Shown piece by piece: positions 37,848-46,291 of a stretch of 64,000 nt of DNA. The first letter of the stretch is position 1, and each line of letters opens with the position of its first letter. The translations under genes and the position numbers were made by a program. Where the stretch lies: positions 248,001 to 312,000 of the forward strand of contig NC_015844.1 of assembly GCF_000973105.1 (NCBI RefSeq). The letters run 5' to 3'. The notes under the pieces were generated by a model. It had not been told where the DNA came from, ran no database searches, and saw nothing but the letters and a program-made list of their open reading frames with translations. This DNA comes from Zobellia galactanivorans. GTDB lineage: Bacteria; Bacteroidota; Bacteroidia; Flavobacteriales; Flavobacteriaceae.

Positions 37848-37994
37848 CAATACACCAAAGGTTCCGCCCCCAATTGAAGTAACCCTGTCGATTCCGGATG
37901 TCTGGTATATTCAATAAGGTAAATGCTTTGGGTCGGGGCCTCAAGGCCGTATTGAAGCGCCCCCTATAATTGCTAAAATTTGAAGAATAGATAA

Positions 37995-37999
37995 AGGAG
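37995..37999 (+). promoter_or_regulatory. Strong Shine-Dalgarno site before the symporter
   Basis: AGGAG with a 4-nt spacer precedes the ATG at 38004. Most starts in this window have no such site, as is usual in Bacteroidota, so efficient internal initiation on this gene is likely. Confidence 0.5.
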
Positions 38000-38003
38000 A
38001 TTT

Positions 38004-39641
38004 ATGATAAATATTAGTGCAATTGATATAATCATTCTAATACTTTTTATTGTCGGTATTATATGGTGGGCTTTGAGAAACGGGAAAAGCTCTGACTCTA
38101 CTTCGTATTTTTTGGCCGGAAGAAACATGACTTGGCCGGTGGTAGGGCTATCTCTTTTTGCCGCCAGTGTATCGAGTTCTACCCTAATGGGGCATTCGGG
38201 AGAAGGTTTTATTTCGGGTATAGCGGTATTCAATTACAATTGGATATCTGTTTTGGTCATGGTCTTTTTTTCCCTTTTCTTCTTACCCTTCTATATCAAA
38301 TCGGGCATTTTCACCATGCCCGAATTTCTGGAAAAACGGTTTGATAAACGATCGCGCTATTATTTTTCCTTCATTACGATTTTCGGAAATGTATTTTTAG
38401 ATGCCGCCGCCACTTTATATACGGGGGCTTTGATCATAAAACTGATCTTTCCTGAAGTCGAACTTTTCTATATCATCTTGATCATGGCGGCGATCGCAGG
38501 AAGCTACACCATTGTCGGGGGACTATCTTCGGCAATAAATGCCGACATCATCCAGGCTACTATACTGATTATAGGTTCGGCCATACTGTTCTTCTTCGCC
38601 CTTCATGAAATTGGCGGATGGGAAGAACTCTATACCCGTTTCGACCAAGGTGTCTGGTTAAAACTTACCCGCCCCTTAGATGACCCCACCGTGCCTTGGC
38701 TAGGTATGTGGGTAGGTATCCCCATTCTTGGATTCTATTTTTGGGCGAACAACCAAGTAATGGTGCAACGTGTGCTATCGGCAAAATCAGTAGACCATGG
38801 TAGAAAAGGGGTATTGTTCGTGGGCTTTTTGTACCTCTTCACCATTTTTATTTTTATCCTCCCAGGCTTAGCGGCAAGAGGTATAGACCTGTTCGGGGTC
38901 GACAATCTCCCGCAAGAGATCATTGATGGATCTACCCTAAAATCGGAATACGGGATCAACACCGATCAAGTTTATCCTCGGTTGATCGTCAAATTGCTTC
39001 CGGTCGGTTTGATCGGCCTGATCCTTGCCGCAATGATATCGGCCTTGACCTCGACCCTAAGCGCCACCCTTAGCTCCGTTTCCACCCTATTCACCATGGA
39101 TTTTTATTCCATGATAGATAAAAAGGCAGATAGTAAAAAGCTGGTCAAGGTAGGGCGAATTACCTCTATAGTCGTACTCATCATTGCTATTTTATGGGCC
39201 CCCTTCATTCAAAAATTCGATTCCCTGGTCTCATATTACCAAGAGGTGGCCTCATATCTGGCCCCTCCAATTGTGGGGACTTTTTTCCTCGGCCTCTTCT
39301 GGAAACGTTCCAACGCTGCTGGTGCCCTATGGGGACTGATTTCGGGTATTGTAGTCGCAGCCCTTCTTATGATCGTAAAATACGCCATGAACGTTAGCGT
39401 TCCGTATCATTTCCTATTGATCGCCCCTTTGATCATGGTTTTGAGCGTAACCGTAAATGTTTTGGTCAGCCTCTTGACACCAAGACCCGATCAAGAGAAA
39501 GTCCTGAAAAACACTTGGACCCTAAAAATATGGAAGGAAGAAACCAAAGCCCTAAAAGGGGTCGTGTGGTACAAAAACCACAGGTTTCTTTCATTGCTAT
39601 TGGTAATGGCCTGTTTTTTCATGTATTTCATATTTGCCTAA
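38004..39641 (+). CDS. Sodium:solute symporter (SSS family)
   Basis: 545 aa with about 13-14 membrane spans from the first (IDIIILILFIVGIIWWAL) to the last (FLSLLLVMACFFMYFIFA). SSS signatures include SSDSTSYFLAGRNMTWPVVG, SLFAASVSSSTLMGHSGEGF and GLILAAMISALTSTLSATLS, with NQVMVQRVLSAKS in the middle. It resembles SGLT/vSGLT-like sugar symporters. It should carry the mono- or oligosaccharide made in the periplasm across the inner membrane with Na+. It sits between the GH130 gene and the esterase gene in PUL2. Confidence 0.93.
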   Translation: MINISAIDIIILILFIVGIIWWALRNGKSSDSTSYFLAGRNMTWPVVGLSLFAASVSSSTLMGHSGEGFISGIAVFNYNWISVLVMVFFSLFFLPFYIKSGIFTMPEFLEKRFDKRSRYYFSFITIFGNVFLDAAATLYTGALIIKLIFPEVELFYIILIMAAIAGSYTIVGGLSSAINADIIQATILIIGSAILFFFALHEIGGWEELYTRFDQGVWLKLTRPLDDPTVPWLGMWVGIPILGFYFWANNQVMVQRVLSAKSVDHGRKGVLFVGFLYLFTIFIFILPGLAARGIDLFGVDNLPQEIIDGSTLKSEYGINTDQVYPRLIVKLLPVGLIGLILAAMISALTSTLSATLSSVSTLFTMDFYSMIDKKADSKKLVKVGRITSIVVLIIAILWAPFIQKFDSLVSYYQEVASYLAPPIVGTFFLGLFWKRSNAAGALWGLISGIVVAALLMIVKYAMNVSVPYHFLLIAPLIMVLSVTVNVLVSLLTPRPDQEKVLKNTWTLKIWKEETKALKGVVWYKNHRFLSLLLVMACFFMYFIFA

Positions 39642-39723
39642 GAAGCCTGCCCTACAAGGTTCGGTACATGGAAACAAAATCAATGGCATTTAAAGATCGA
39701 AACAATTAAAAAATAAAAGAAAA

Positions 39724-40557
39724 ATGAGAACAAGATCTCTTGTACTTATCCTATTTGTTTTTACCTCCCTAAAGGGGTTTACGCAAGACCCGAATTTTCA
39801 TATTTACCTATGTTTTGGCCAATCTAACATGGAAGGTTCCGCATCGATAGAGCCAGAAGACCTTATTGTCAGTAGCCGGTTCAAGCTAATGCCTTCCACT
39901 GATTGTAAAGCGGTAGGAAAGCAAAAAGGCTTTTGGTATACCGCAATCCCCCCTTTAAGCCAGTGCGGGGCCGGACTCTCCCCTGCCGACTATTTTGGGC
40001 GCACCATGATACAAAAACTACCGGACAGTATTTCGGTAGGAGTAATCAATGTTGCTATCGGCGGTTGTGACATTCGATTATTTGATAAGGAGATTTACGG
40101 GGATTATACGGAAACCTACAAGGAAAGTTGGTTTACCGACAAGATTAAGGCCTATGGCGGAAATCCCTACGAACGCTTAATCACCATGGCAAAACAAGCC
40201 CAGAAAACCGGTGTGATCAAAGGCATCCTATTGCATCAAGGAGAGACCAACCAAGATGATAAAAATTGGCCCCACTACGTAAAAAAGGTATACCGGAATA
40301 TGCTGGAAGATTTAGGGCTGAAGGCTGAAAATGTTCCCCTGCTGGCGGGTGAGGTGGTCGGAGAAGACCAAGGCGGTGTTTGCGCAAGTATGAACAAGAT
40401 CATAAATACTTTGCCCCAAACCATACCTACGGCCCATATCGTTTCCTCCAAAGGCTGTACCGTAAGGGAAGACCATGTACACTTTGACTCCGATGGGGTA
40501 AGGGAATTGGGGAAACGCTATGCCGAAAAAATGTGGACCCTCGAACAAGGGGAATGA
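39724..40557 (+). CDS. SGNH/SASA-type carbohydrate esterase (CE6-like)
   Basis: 277 aa with an N-terminal signal peptide (SLVLILFVFTSLKGFTQ). The catalytic Ser34 is in IYLCFGQSNMEGS, the block GxxxLHQGETN (oxyanion/Asn region) is in the middle, and the Asp/His pair is in REDHVHFDSDG (Asp250, His253). This is the sialate O-acetylesterase/DUF303 fold used by CE6 acetylxylan esterases. It probably removes acetyl groups from the PUL2 glycan in the periplasm. Last gene of the PUL2 operon; a strong bidirectional hairpin follows. Confidence 0.88.
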   Translation: MRTRSLVLILFVFTSLKGFTQDPNFHIYLCFGQSNMEGSASIEPEDLIVSSRFKLMPSTDCKAVGKQKGFWYTAIPPLSQCGAGLSPADYFGRTMIQKLPDSISVGVINVAIGGCDIRLFDKEIYGDYTETYKESWFTDKIKAYGGNPYERLITMAKQAQKTGVIKGILLHQGETNQDDKNWPHYVKKVYRNMLEDLGLKAENVPLLAGEVVGEDQGGVCASMNKIINTLPQTIPTAHIVSSKGCTVREDHVHFDSDGVRELGKRYAEKMWTLEQGE

Positions 40558-40615
40558 TTTCAAATCAAGAACCAAGCTCTAGAAATATGGTGCGAAGCAA
40601 ATAAAACAGTTAAAA

Positions 40616-40648
40616 AAAAAGCGCAAGTCTTTATCACTTGCGCTTTTT
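40616..40648. terminator. Bidirectional rho-independent terminator
   Basis: AAAAAGCGCAAGT (40616-40628) and ACTTGCGCTTTTT (40636-40648) form a perfect 13-bp stem with a 7-nt loop, with an A-run before and a T-run after. It separates the end of PUL2 from the convergent alpha/beta hydrolase gene. Confidence 0.85.
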
Positions 40649-40676
40649 GTTTGACTTAATATGTTCAAACAGGACT

Positions 40677-41540
40677 TCACACCATAACTTCCTTCATAAA
40701 ACCCCTGATCTTTTCAATGATTTCGTCTCCGTCTTCCTCAAGGGCAAAGTGTCCCGTATCGAAGATATGGTAATGTAAATTCTTGACATCTTTTTTAAAC
40801 GCCTCCGCCCCGCTTTCTGGGAAAAATTTATCGTTTTTACCCCAAACGATCAAAAGGGGTGGTTGATTATCCCTTAGATATTTCTGCCATTCAGGATATA
40901 ATTTTACATTGTTTCGATAATCATAGAACAGGTCAAGATTTACCTTATGTGCATTGGGCCGTGATAGCCTCAAATAATCTAAATGCCAGGTATCGGGATT
41001 AACATTTTCCGGATTTCTGGTACCATGGGTATATTGCCACTCAAGGCCTTCCAAGGAAAATACGGCGGACAAGGCCTTTTCCGTTTCCTCGTTCCTGTTT
41101 TCCCACAATGCCCTTGTACTGGCCCAGGCCTTGCCCAACCCAGCTTCATAGGCGTTGCCATTTTGATTAATAATAGCCGTAACCCTTTCCGGATGGGCCG
41201 TGGCTATCCTAAAACCTACCGGTGCACCGTAATCTTGTATCATAAGGGCGTAAGAATGTATTCCCTTTTGCTCTAGAAACCCGTTAATGGTCAAGGCTAT
41301 ATGATCAAAAGTATAGTCATATGCGTCGGGCGAAGGAAAATCACTATTACCAAATCCCGGATAATCGGGCGCAATTAAATGGTAGTCGTCCGATAATTGG
41401 TTCAAGACCTTTCTATATTGATGGGAGGATGAAGGAAATCCGTGTAACAATACCAGGGTCGGATTATCAGGATTTCCGGCTTCGCGATAAGCTATGTTAA
41501 CACCCTCGACCACTGTTTTTCTGTATTTCGTGTTTTGCAT
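40677..41540 (-). CDS. Alpha/beta hydrolase, epoxide hydrolase/haloalkane dehalogenase-like
   Basis: 287 aa, no signal peptide, cytoplasmic. The oxyanion motif HGFPSSSH is at 33-40. The nucleophile position reads LMIQDYGAPVG, so the nucleophile is Asp103 rather than Ser, as in epoxide hydrolases and haloalkane dehalogenases. The acid candidate is in IVWGKNDKFFP and the base is His in DTGHFALEEDGDEI. The natural substrate is unknown. A perfect TetR-type palindrome lies 150 bp upstream of its start, between it and the TetR gene, so it is probably the repressor's target gene, derepressed by some xenobiotic or lipid-like ligand. Confidence 0.88.
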   Translation of the reverse strand: MQNTKYRKTVVEGVNIAYREAGNPDNPTLVLLHGFPSSSHQYRKVLNQLSDDYHLIAPDYPGFGNSDFPSPDAYDYTFDHIALTINGFLEQKGIHSYALMIQDYGAPVGFRIATAHPERVTAIINQNGNAYEAGLGKAWASTRALWENRNEETEKALSAVFSLEGLEWQYTHGTRNPENVNPDTWHLDYLRLSRPNAHKVNLDLFYDYRNNVKLYPEWQKYLRDNQPPLLIVWGKNDKFFPESGAEAFKKDVKNLHYHIFDTGHFALEEDGDEIIEKIRGFMKEVMV

Positions 41541-41690
41541 TTTAGATATGTTTTATGTTTATATAATTGAATGGGCCACCCCCCGTTTTTGTCATTTGAC
41601 ATCAGGAAAAGCATATAAATCGGAACGGTTTTCTTCATCGCGGCTTACGTTTTTACCGTCTTTCCTTTTACTATAACAGAAATACGAATT

Positions 41691-41708
41691 TTACCGAACG
41701 TTCGGTAA
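41691..41708. promoter_or_regulatory. TetR-type operator 1
   Basis: TTACCGAACGTTCGGTAA, a perfect 18-bp palindrome between the TetR gene and the alpha/beta hydrolase gene. It is nearly identical to the palindrome upstream of the TetR gene, which strongly suggests both are bound by this repressor. Confidence 0.8.
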
Positions 41709-41727
41709 TTAAATAGGGTAAAAATTT

Positions 41728-42291
41728 TTATTTGTTCAAATACCTATTCTCTATGTTTTGTAAGGTTTTTTCAAAGACATCGGTATCGTTTAATCCTTTG
41801 GTTACGATAAGGCTCCCCTGAATTTCGATCAATGTTTGTACCGCATTCGCTTTGGCCGATTCGGGACTCTGTTTTAAAGCAACTCCGATTTTCGTAAAGG
41901 CACTTATCCACTCATTCATTCCGGACTCAATATTCTTTTCGAACAAATGCAACCCGGTTTCCATTGAAAAGGCCCTAAAAATACAGCTTTCCCGCCCCCC
42001 ATCGTAGAAGGTTCCAATATGCTTCAACCCCTTTTTCAGCCTTACTTCAGGGGTATTACTTTCATCGGCTAGGGCCGCAAATACATTCGCTTGGACCCAG
42101 TCACCTATATAATTGAATACGGAACTACCCATGGCTTCCTTCCCCTTTGGGAACCTATGGTACAGACTTGCCTTTTTTAAACCGGTTACTTCAGCTAATT
42201 CCGCCAAGCTGGTTCCTTCATAACCTTTGGCCCGAAACACCTTGGCCAAGGCCACCATTAAATCTTTATCCAATATTTTTTGCGGTCTCAT
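41728..42291 (-). CDS. TetR/AcrR family transcriptional repressor
   Basis: 187 aa. The N-terminal HTH (about 8-55) reads LMVALAKVFRAKGYEGTSLA and LAEVTGLKKASLYHRF, the TetR signature, then KGKEAMGSSVF. The C-terminal ligand-binding region is helical with a Cys at CIFRAFSMETGLHLF and resembles the YezE/LmrA-type C-terminal domain of TetR proteins. Paired palindromes on both sides of the gene indicate autorepression and control of the hydrolase downstream in the same orientation. Confidence 0.9.
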   Translation of the reverse strand: MRPQKILDKDLMVALAKVFRAKGYEGTSLAELAEVTGLKKASLYHRFPKGKEAMGSSVFNYIGDWVQANVFAALADESNTPEVRLKKGLKHIGTFYDGGRESCIFRAFSMETGLHLFEKNIESGMNEWISAFTKIGVALKQSPESAKANAVQTLIEIQGSLIVTKGLNDTDVFEKTLQNIENRYLNK

Positions 42292-42319
42292 GGGACAAAT
42301 CTATAACAAACATTCAATT

Positions 42320-42337
42320 TTACCAAACGTTCGGTAA
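42320..42337. promoter_or_regulatory. TetR-type operator 2
   Basis: TTACCAAACGTTCGGTAA differs from operator 1 in one base and lies 28 bp upstream of the TetR start codon, where a bound repressor would block its own promoter. The remaining stretch to the start of the carrageenase gene (42338-42721) shows no gene. Confidence 0.78.
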
Positions 42338-42721
42338 TAAATCTAGTCAAAAACGGGGTCCGATTCAATTTTAGAAGAAAGGTAAAGCCCCCAAAAGAGC
42401 GGTTTACTTGAAGATATGATTTATAAAACACAATAAGTGACAAAGGAAGATCATGGCTATAATTAGTTGAAAAAACAGGGCTTACCATGACATGGAGCTT
42501 TATTGAAAACAGATGTCCAACAAGAATAAAGGAGGGCCGTTCGACCGCGAACGTTTAAATAAAAACATATTCCATATCAAAATTTAATTAAGGTTCTTTC
42601 CTACAGTATTTATAAGAAATTACTAAAATTAGTTAGGATAATACTACAAAATGGTAAAATTGGATTACTCAGATTGAACCATAGCCTCTACTTTAGTCGG
42701 CTAACAAAAACAATTATAGTA

Positions 42722-44362
42722 ATGAAAAAACCAAATTTTTATGGCAAGATGGGTAGAACTGCACTTTCAAGTCTTTTCTACCTCTTTTTCCTAGGCCTTG
42801 TGTATGGGCAACAACCTACGAAGACTTCAAATCCGAACGATCAGTGGACCATCAAATGGAGTGCTTCGGACGAATTCAACAAAAATGACCCCGACTGGGC
42901 AAAATGGATCAAGACAGGAAACCTTCCGAATACATCGGCATGGAAATGGAACAATCAAAAAAACGTAAAGATTTCCAACGGAATTGCGGAACTAACGATG
43001 AGGCATAACGCCAATAATACCCCTGACGGAGGAACCTATTTCACCTCTGGGATATTTAAGTCGTACCAAAAATTTACGTATGGATACTTTGAGGCCAAAA
43101 TCCAAGGAGCGGATATAGGTGAAGGCGTATGCCCATCGTTTTGGCTTTATAGTGATTTCGACTATTCCGTAGCCAATGGGGAAACGGTATACAGTGAAAT
43201 AGATGTAGTTGAACTACAACAATTCGATTGGTATGAAGGCCATCAGGACGACATTTACGACATGGACTTAAATCTACACGCCGTTGTCAAAGAAAACGGA
43301 CAGGGGGTTTGGAAAAGGCCAAAAATGTACCCTCAAGAACAGTTGAACAAATGGAGAGCCCCATGGGACCCGAGTAAAGACTTTCATATCTATGGTTGTG
43401 AAGTGAACCAGAACGAAATCATATGGTATGTTGACGGTGTCGAGGTTGCCCGAAAACCAAATAAATATTGGCATCGCCCCATGAACGTTACCCTTTCATT
43501 GGGACTCAGAAAACCATTTGTGAAATTTTTCGACAATAAGAACAATGCCATAAATCCAGAAACCGATGCCAAGGCAAGGGAAAAATTATCGGATATACCT
43601 ACATCGATGTATGTGGATTACGTTCGGGTCTGGGAAAAATCAGCAGGTAACACTACCAATCCCCCAACCAGCGAGGTCGGCACACTAAAAAACAAAGGGT
43701 TCGAAACTGGTGATTTGACCCATTGGGATGCAAGTACAGGGACTATTTCGGCTGTCAGTAACAATACAAAGACAGGTCAATATGCCGGTTCAGTGAACAA
43801 CGCGAGCATCGCCCAGATAGTAACATTAAAAGCGAATACTTCATATAAGGTATCGGCTTTCGGAAAGGCCAGCTCACCCGGAACATCGGCTTATCTAGGC
43901 ATTAGTAAAGCATCCAACAACGAACTCATAAGCAATTTTGAATTCAAAACAACCTCATACTCCAAAGGCGAGATTGAGATAAGAACTGGAAATGTTCAGG
44001 AATCATATCGCATATGGTATTGGTCTTCCGGGCAAGCCTATTGCGATGATTTTAACCTTGTTGAAATAAACAGCGGGGCTTCACAACTCAATGAAAATGA
44101 GACTGAAACAGCACTGGAAAAAGGTATACACATTTATCCGAATCCCTATAAAAACGGTCCATTGACAATCGATTTTGGCAAACCCTTCAGCGGCGAGGTC
44201 CAAATCACCGGTTTAAACGGTAGAACATTCTTAAGAAGAAATGTTGTCGATCAAACTTCGGTTCAGCTCCTAGAATCCAAATCTAAATTCAAGAGCGGTC
44301 TATATATCGTTAAAATTAGTGGCCCGGATGGAGAGGTTTCAAAAAAGATACTCGTGGAGTAA
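42722..44362 (+). CDS. cgkA: GH16 kappa-carrageenase, secreted, with CBM-like and T9SS C-terminal domains
   Basis: Cleaves beta-1,4 linkages in kappa-carrageenan, a red-algal sulfated galactan. From the ATG at 42722 (not 42674) the protein has 546 aa with a signal peptide ending near LGLVYGQQ. The GH16 domain (about 35-315) has the beta-bulge catalytic motif SEIDVVE (Glu159, Asp161, Glu164 in this numbering), SGIFKSYQKFTYGYFEAKIQ and PMNVTLSLGLRKP. Then come a CBM4/9-like jelly roll (about 325-460) and a type IX secretion signal domain (about 475-546; HIYPNPYKNGPLTIDF...GLYIVKIS...KKILVE). The text closely matches my memory of Z. galactanivorans CgkA (about 545 aa). It is a single-gene unit with its own terminator and no carrageenan PUL, sulfatase or SusC/D partner directly attached. 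Confidence 0.93.
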   Translation: MKKPNFYGKMGRTALSSLFYLFFLGLVYGQQPTKTSNPNDQWTIKWSASDEFNKNDPDWAKWIKTGNLPNTSAWKWNNQKNVKISNGIAELTMRHNANNTPDGGTYFTSGIFKSYQKFTYGYFEAKIQGADIGEGVCPSFWLYSDFDYSVANGETVYSEIDVVELQQFDWYEGHQDDIYDMDLNLHAVVKENGQGVWKRPKMYPQEQLNKWRAPWDPSKDFHIYGCEVNQNEIIWYVDGVEVARKPNKYWHRPMNVTLSLGLRKPFVKFFDNKNNAINPETDAKAREKLSDIPTSMYVDYVRVWEKSAGNTTNPPTSEVGTLKNKGFETGDLTHWDASTGTISAVSNNTKTGQYAGSVNNASIAQIVTLKANTSYKVSAFGKASSPGTSAYLGISKASNNELISNFEFKTTSYSKGEIEIRTGNVQESYRIWYWSSGQAYCDDFNLVEINSGASQLNENETETALEKGIHIYPNPYKNGPLTIDFGKPFSGEVQITGLNGRTFLRRNVVDQTSVQLLESKSKFKSGLYIVKISGPDGEVSKKILVE

Positions 44363-44390
44363 CTAAAAATCAATTTTTACAGGATTACAG

Positions 44391-44418
44391 ACGGGCAAAG
44401 GGATTTTCCTTTGCCCGT
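44391..44418. terminator. Rho-independent terminator after cgkA
   Basis: ACGGGCAAAGG (44391-44401) pairs perfectly with CCTTTGCCCGT (44408-44418) around a 6-nt loop, followed by TTTTT. It lies 29 bp after the carrageenase stop codon and before the convergent end of PUL3. Confidence 0.85.
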
Positions 44419-44494
44419 TTTTAAAATTATGGGCGGAAACGATTGTTGCGACTTTTACCCTTAACACAGACCTGCTTTCCTTTTATACGCAACA

Positions 44495-46228
44495 TTAGTT
44501 ATGTAGAGGTTCGATGCGTTCTTCGATATCCGCGACGAATTTTAGGATGGCATCACTAGAGATCAAATAGTTGGTCGTTCCATATTTTTTATCCATTTGC
44601 GCCGCTATGCCCTCTAACTTTCGAAGACTTTGGGACAATGCACTACGGTTTTTCCCCGTTGGGCGGTCTCTATTGATGATGTATCTCAGATAGGCTTCTA
44701 TATGGGGCATACTAAGTTTCACAAAGTCTTCCATAAGCAAAAATTGCCCCTTTACCTTTTGATACTCTTTTTTTGAGAGGAATTTTTTCACCGATTCTAT
44801 ATCTGAAATCGATTCATGGCATAACACCAAGGCCTCTTCACGTTCGGCCATTGCCATTTTTATAATCTCTTCGGTTGGGTGATAGACGAATGCCTCGATC
44901 AAAGCATTGTTCTTTATATCATCAGGATTCCATTTGACCATTGATTTTCCGGTATGAAGCACTTGGGCCGTCATATAATCAAGCGAGGCCATCTTACTGT
45001 GTTCCTGCACCCAAACTCCCTTAAAGTAATACACGGAGTTAGCGATATCGTTGGTCCGCTTTAGAGCCTTGACCATAGCTGGTGCCGCCTCCTTTCCGAA
45101 TTTATCCATCGCCCAATCGTCCCACACTTTCCCTACATCTACATAAGGGTCTTTCGCAAAGCGTGACAGGGCATACAGATTTACTTCATTGTAATTTTCG
45201 AACAGGGTCTGGTCCTTTTCCCAATAGGTACGCATGGCCAAAGTACGTATGGCCTTGTTGTGGCTTAAGGCATGCTGAACCCTCACCTGTATCTCTTCCG
45301 GAAAACAATAAGGAATAAAAGACCTCCCCCAATATTCCCCTACACCATCAAACAATAGGGAGGCCCTGGTATCCGTTTCCATCATTATACGATTCGGCCC
45401 TTTATACGGGTCCCAATCACCCGACTGGGACTTATGCACCATCAAAAAGGACTCATTTCTCCGTTCAAGTTCTTTCAACGACTCCAACAATAATTTTTCT
45501 TGGTAGGGATAATGACTGAAGGTCAAAATAGAAAAATCCTTTTGCGCACGGTTGGCGCCCCGTATCACGGCGGCCATGAACTCGGTCAAATAATCCGCTT
45601 GCGAATAGTATTGGTTTTCCCCTTTATGCCAAGTAAGTGGCTTTTGCCATTTGATTCCCGGAAAATAATTAAGGTCGTCCAATATTGGGGTTTCCCATAA
45701 AAAATAATCTGTGGCATCTACCTGTGGAAATGTTTTAAAAAGGGCATAGGTCCTTTCCTCATAGAATTTCCACAAGAGACCGTTTTCAAGATACCTGGCC
45801 TCTGGATAGAGGTTAAAAAAACTGTTCTTGTCGTCGCTGTAATAATCCGTTCCGGGCAAACTGGGCTCTCCCCCACTCAAGGTAATTCTGACACCGTGAT
45901 CTTTGAACCATTGTAACCGCCTTTCATATTTGGCCTTTTCTTCTAGGCTTCCCCCTTGTTCAATTTTTGGAAACCCTTCTATGTCGAGGTATTTATAGGC
46001 TATGGCATTTCCTCCTCCATAAATTCGGACTTCCTTTACTCCGTATTGAAGAATTTTTTGCTGGGTCATTTCAAGACTTGCCTCCAATTGGGGGTCCATA
46101 AGGAGTCCCAATCTAAACCCAATGGCCAAATCGAGCTCAGAACGCTTCCCTGCATTTTCTTGGCCCTGTAAAGATGTACCAAGCATTGACAATACGATCA
46201 GAGTGGCCAAAGCCTTCACTTTCAACAT
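44495..46228 (-). CDS. TIM-barrel glycoside hydrolase-like protein, family unassigned
   Basis: 577 aa with an N-terminal signal peptide (LATLIVLSMLGTSLQGQ). Early strand/helix text KEVRIYGGGNAIAYKYL, RRLQWFKDHGVRITLSGGEP and DATDYFLWETPILDDLNYFP suggests a (beta/alpha)8 barrel. Candidate acids are Glu in LWETP and Glu/Asp in MMETDTRASLLFDGVGEYWG; the C-terminal third is alpha-helical, as in GH67/GH42-related enzymes. I do not recognise a family. GH167 (beta-neocarrabiose-releasing) or GH67-like are possible by overall look and by the neighbouring carrageenase, but this is a guess. It is the last gene of PUL3, 63 bp after the six-hairpin gene. Confidence 0.6.
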   Translation of the reverse strand: MLKVKALATLIVLSMLGTSLQGQENAGKRSELDLAIGFRLGLLMDPQLEASLEMTQQKILQYGVKEVRIYGGGNAIAYKYLDIEGFPKIEQGGSLEEKAKYERRLQWFKDHGVRITLSGGEPSLPGTDYYSDDKNSFFNLYPEARYLENGLLWKFYEERTYALFKTFPQVDATDYFLWETPILDDLNYFPGIKWQKPLTWHKGENQYYSQADYLTEFMAAVIRGANRAQKDFSILTFSHYPYQEKLLLESLKELERRNESFLMVHKSQSGDWDPYKGPNRIMMETDTRASLLFDGVGEYWGRSFIPYCFPEEIQVRVQHALSHNKAIRTLAMRTYWEKDQTLFENYNEVNLYALSRFAKDPYVDVGKVWDDWAMDKFGKEAAPAMVKALKRTNDIANSVYYFKGVWVQEHSKMASLDYMTAQVLHTGKSMVKWNPDDIKNNALIEAFVYHPTEEIIKMAMAEREEALVLCHESISDIESVKKFLSKKEYQKVKGQFLLMEDFVKLSMPHIEAYLRYIINRDRPTGKNRSALSQSLRKLEGIAAQMDKKYGTTNYLISSDAILKFVADIEERIEPLHN

Positions 46229-46291
46229 GGTGTTTTTATTTGATTACAAACCTCATCTCCGATTTTCATCTACCGGATCTACCCAACTCCC

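Noticed and set aside
42674-42721. Upstream ATG start for the kappa-carrageenase
   Set aside because: It would put 16 extra residues before an otherwise perfect signal peptide, and the ATG at 42722 gives the length I recall for CgkA.
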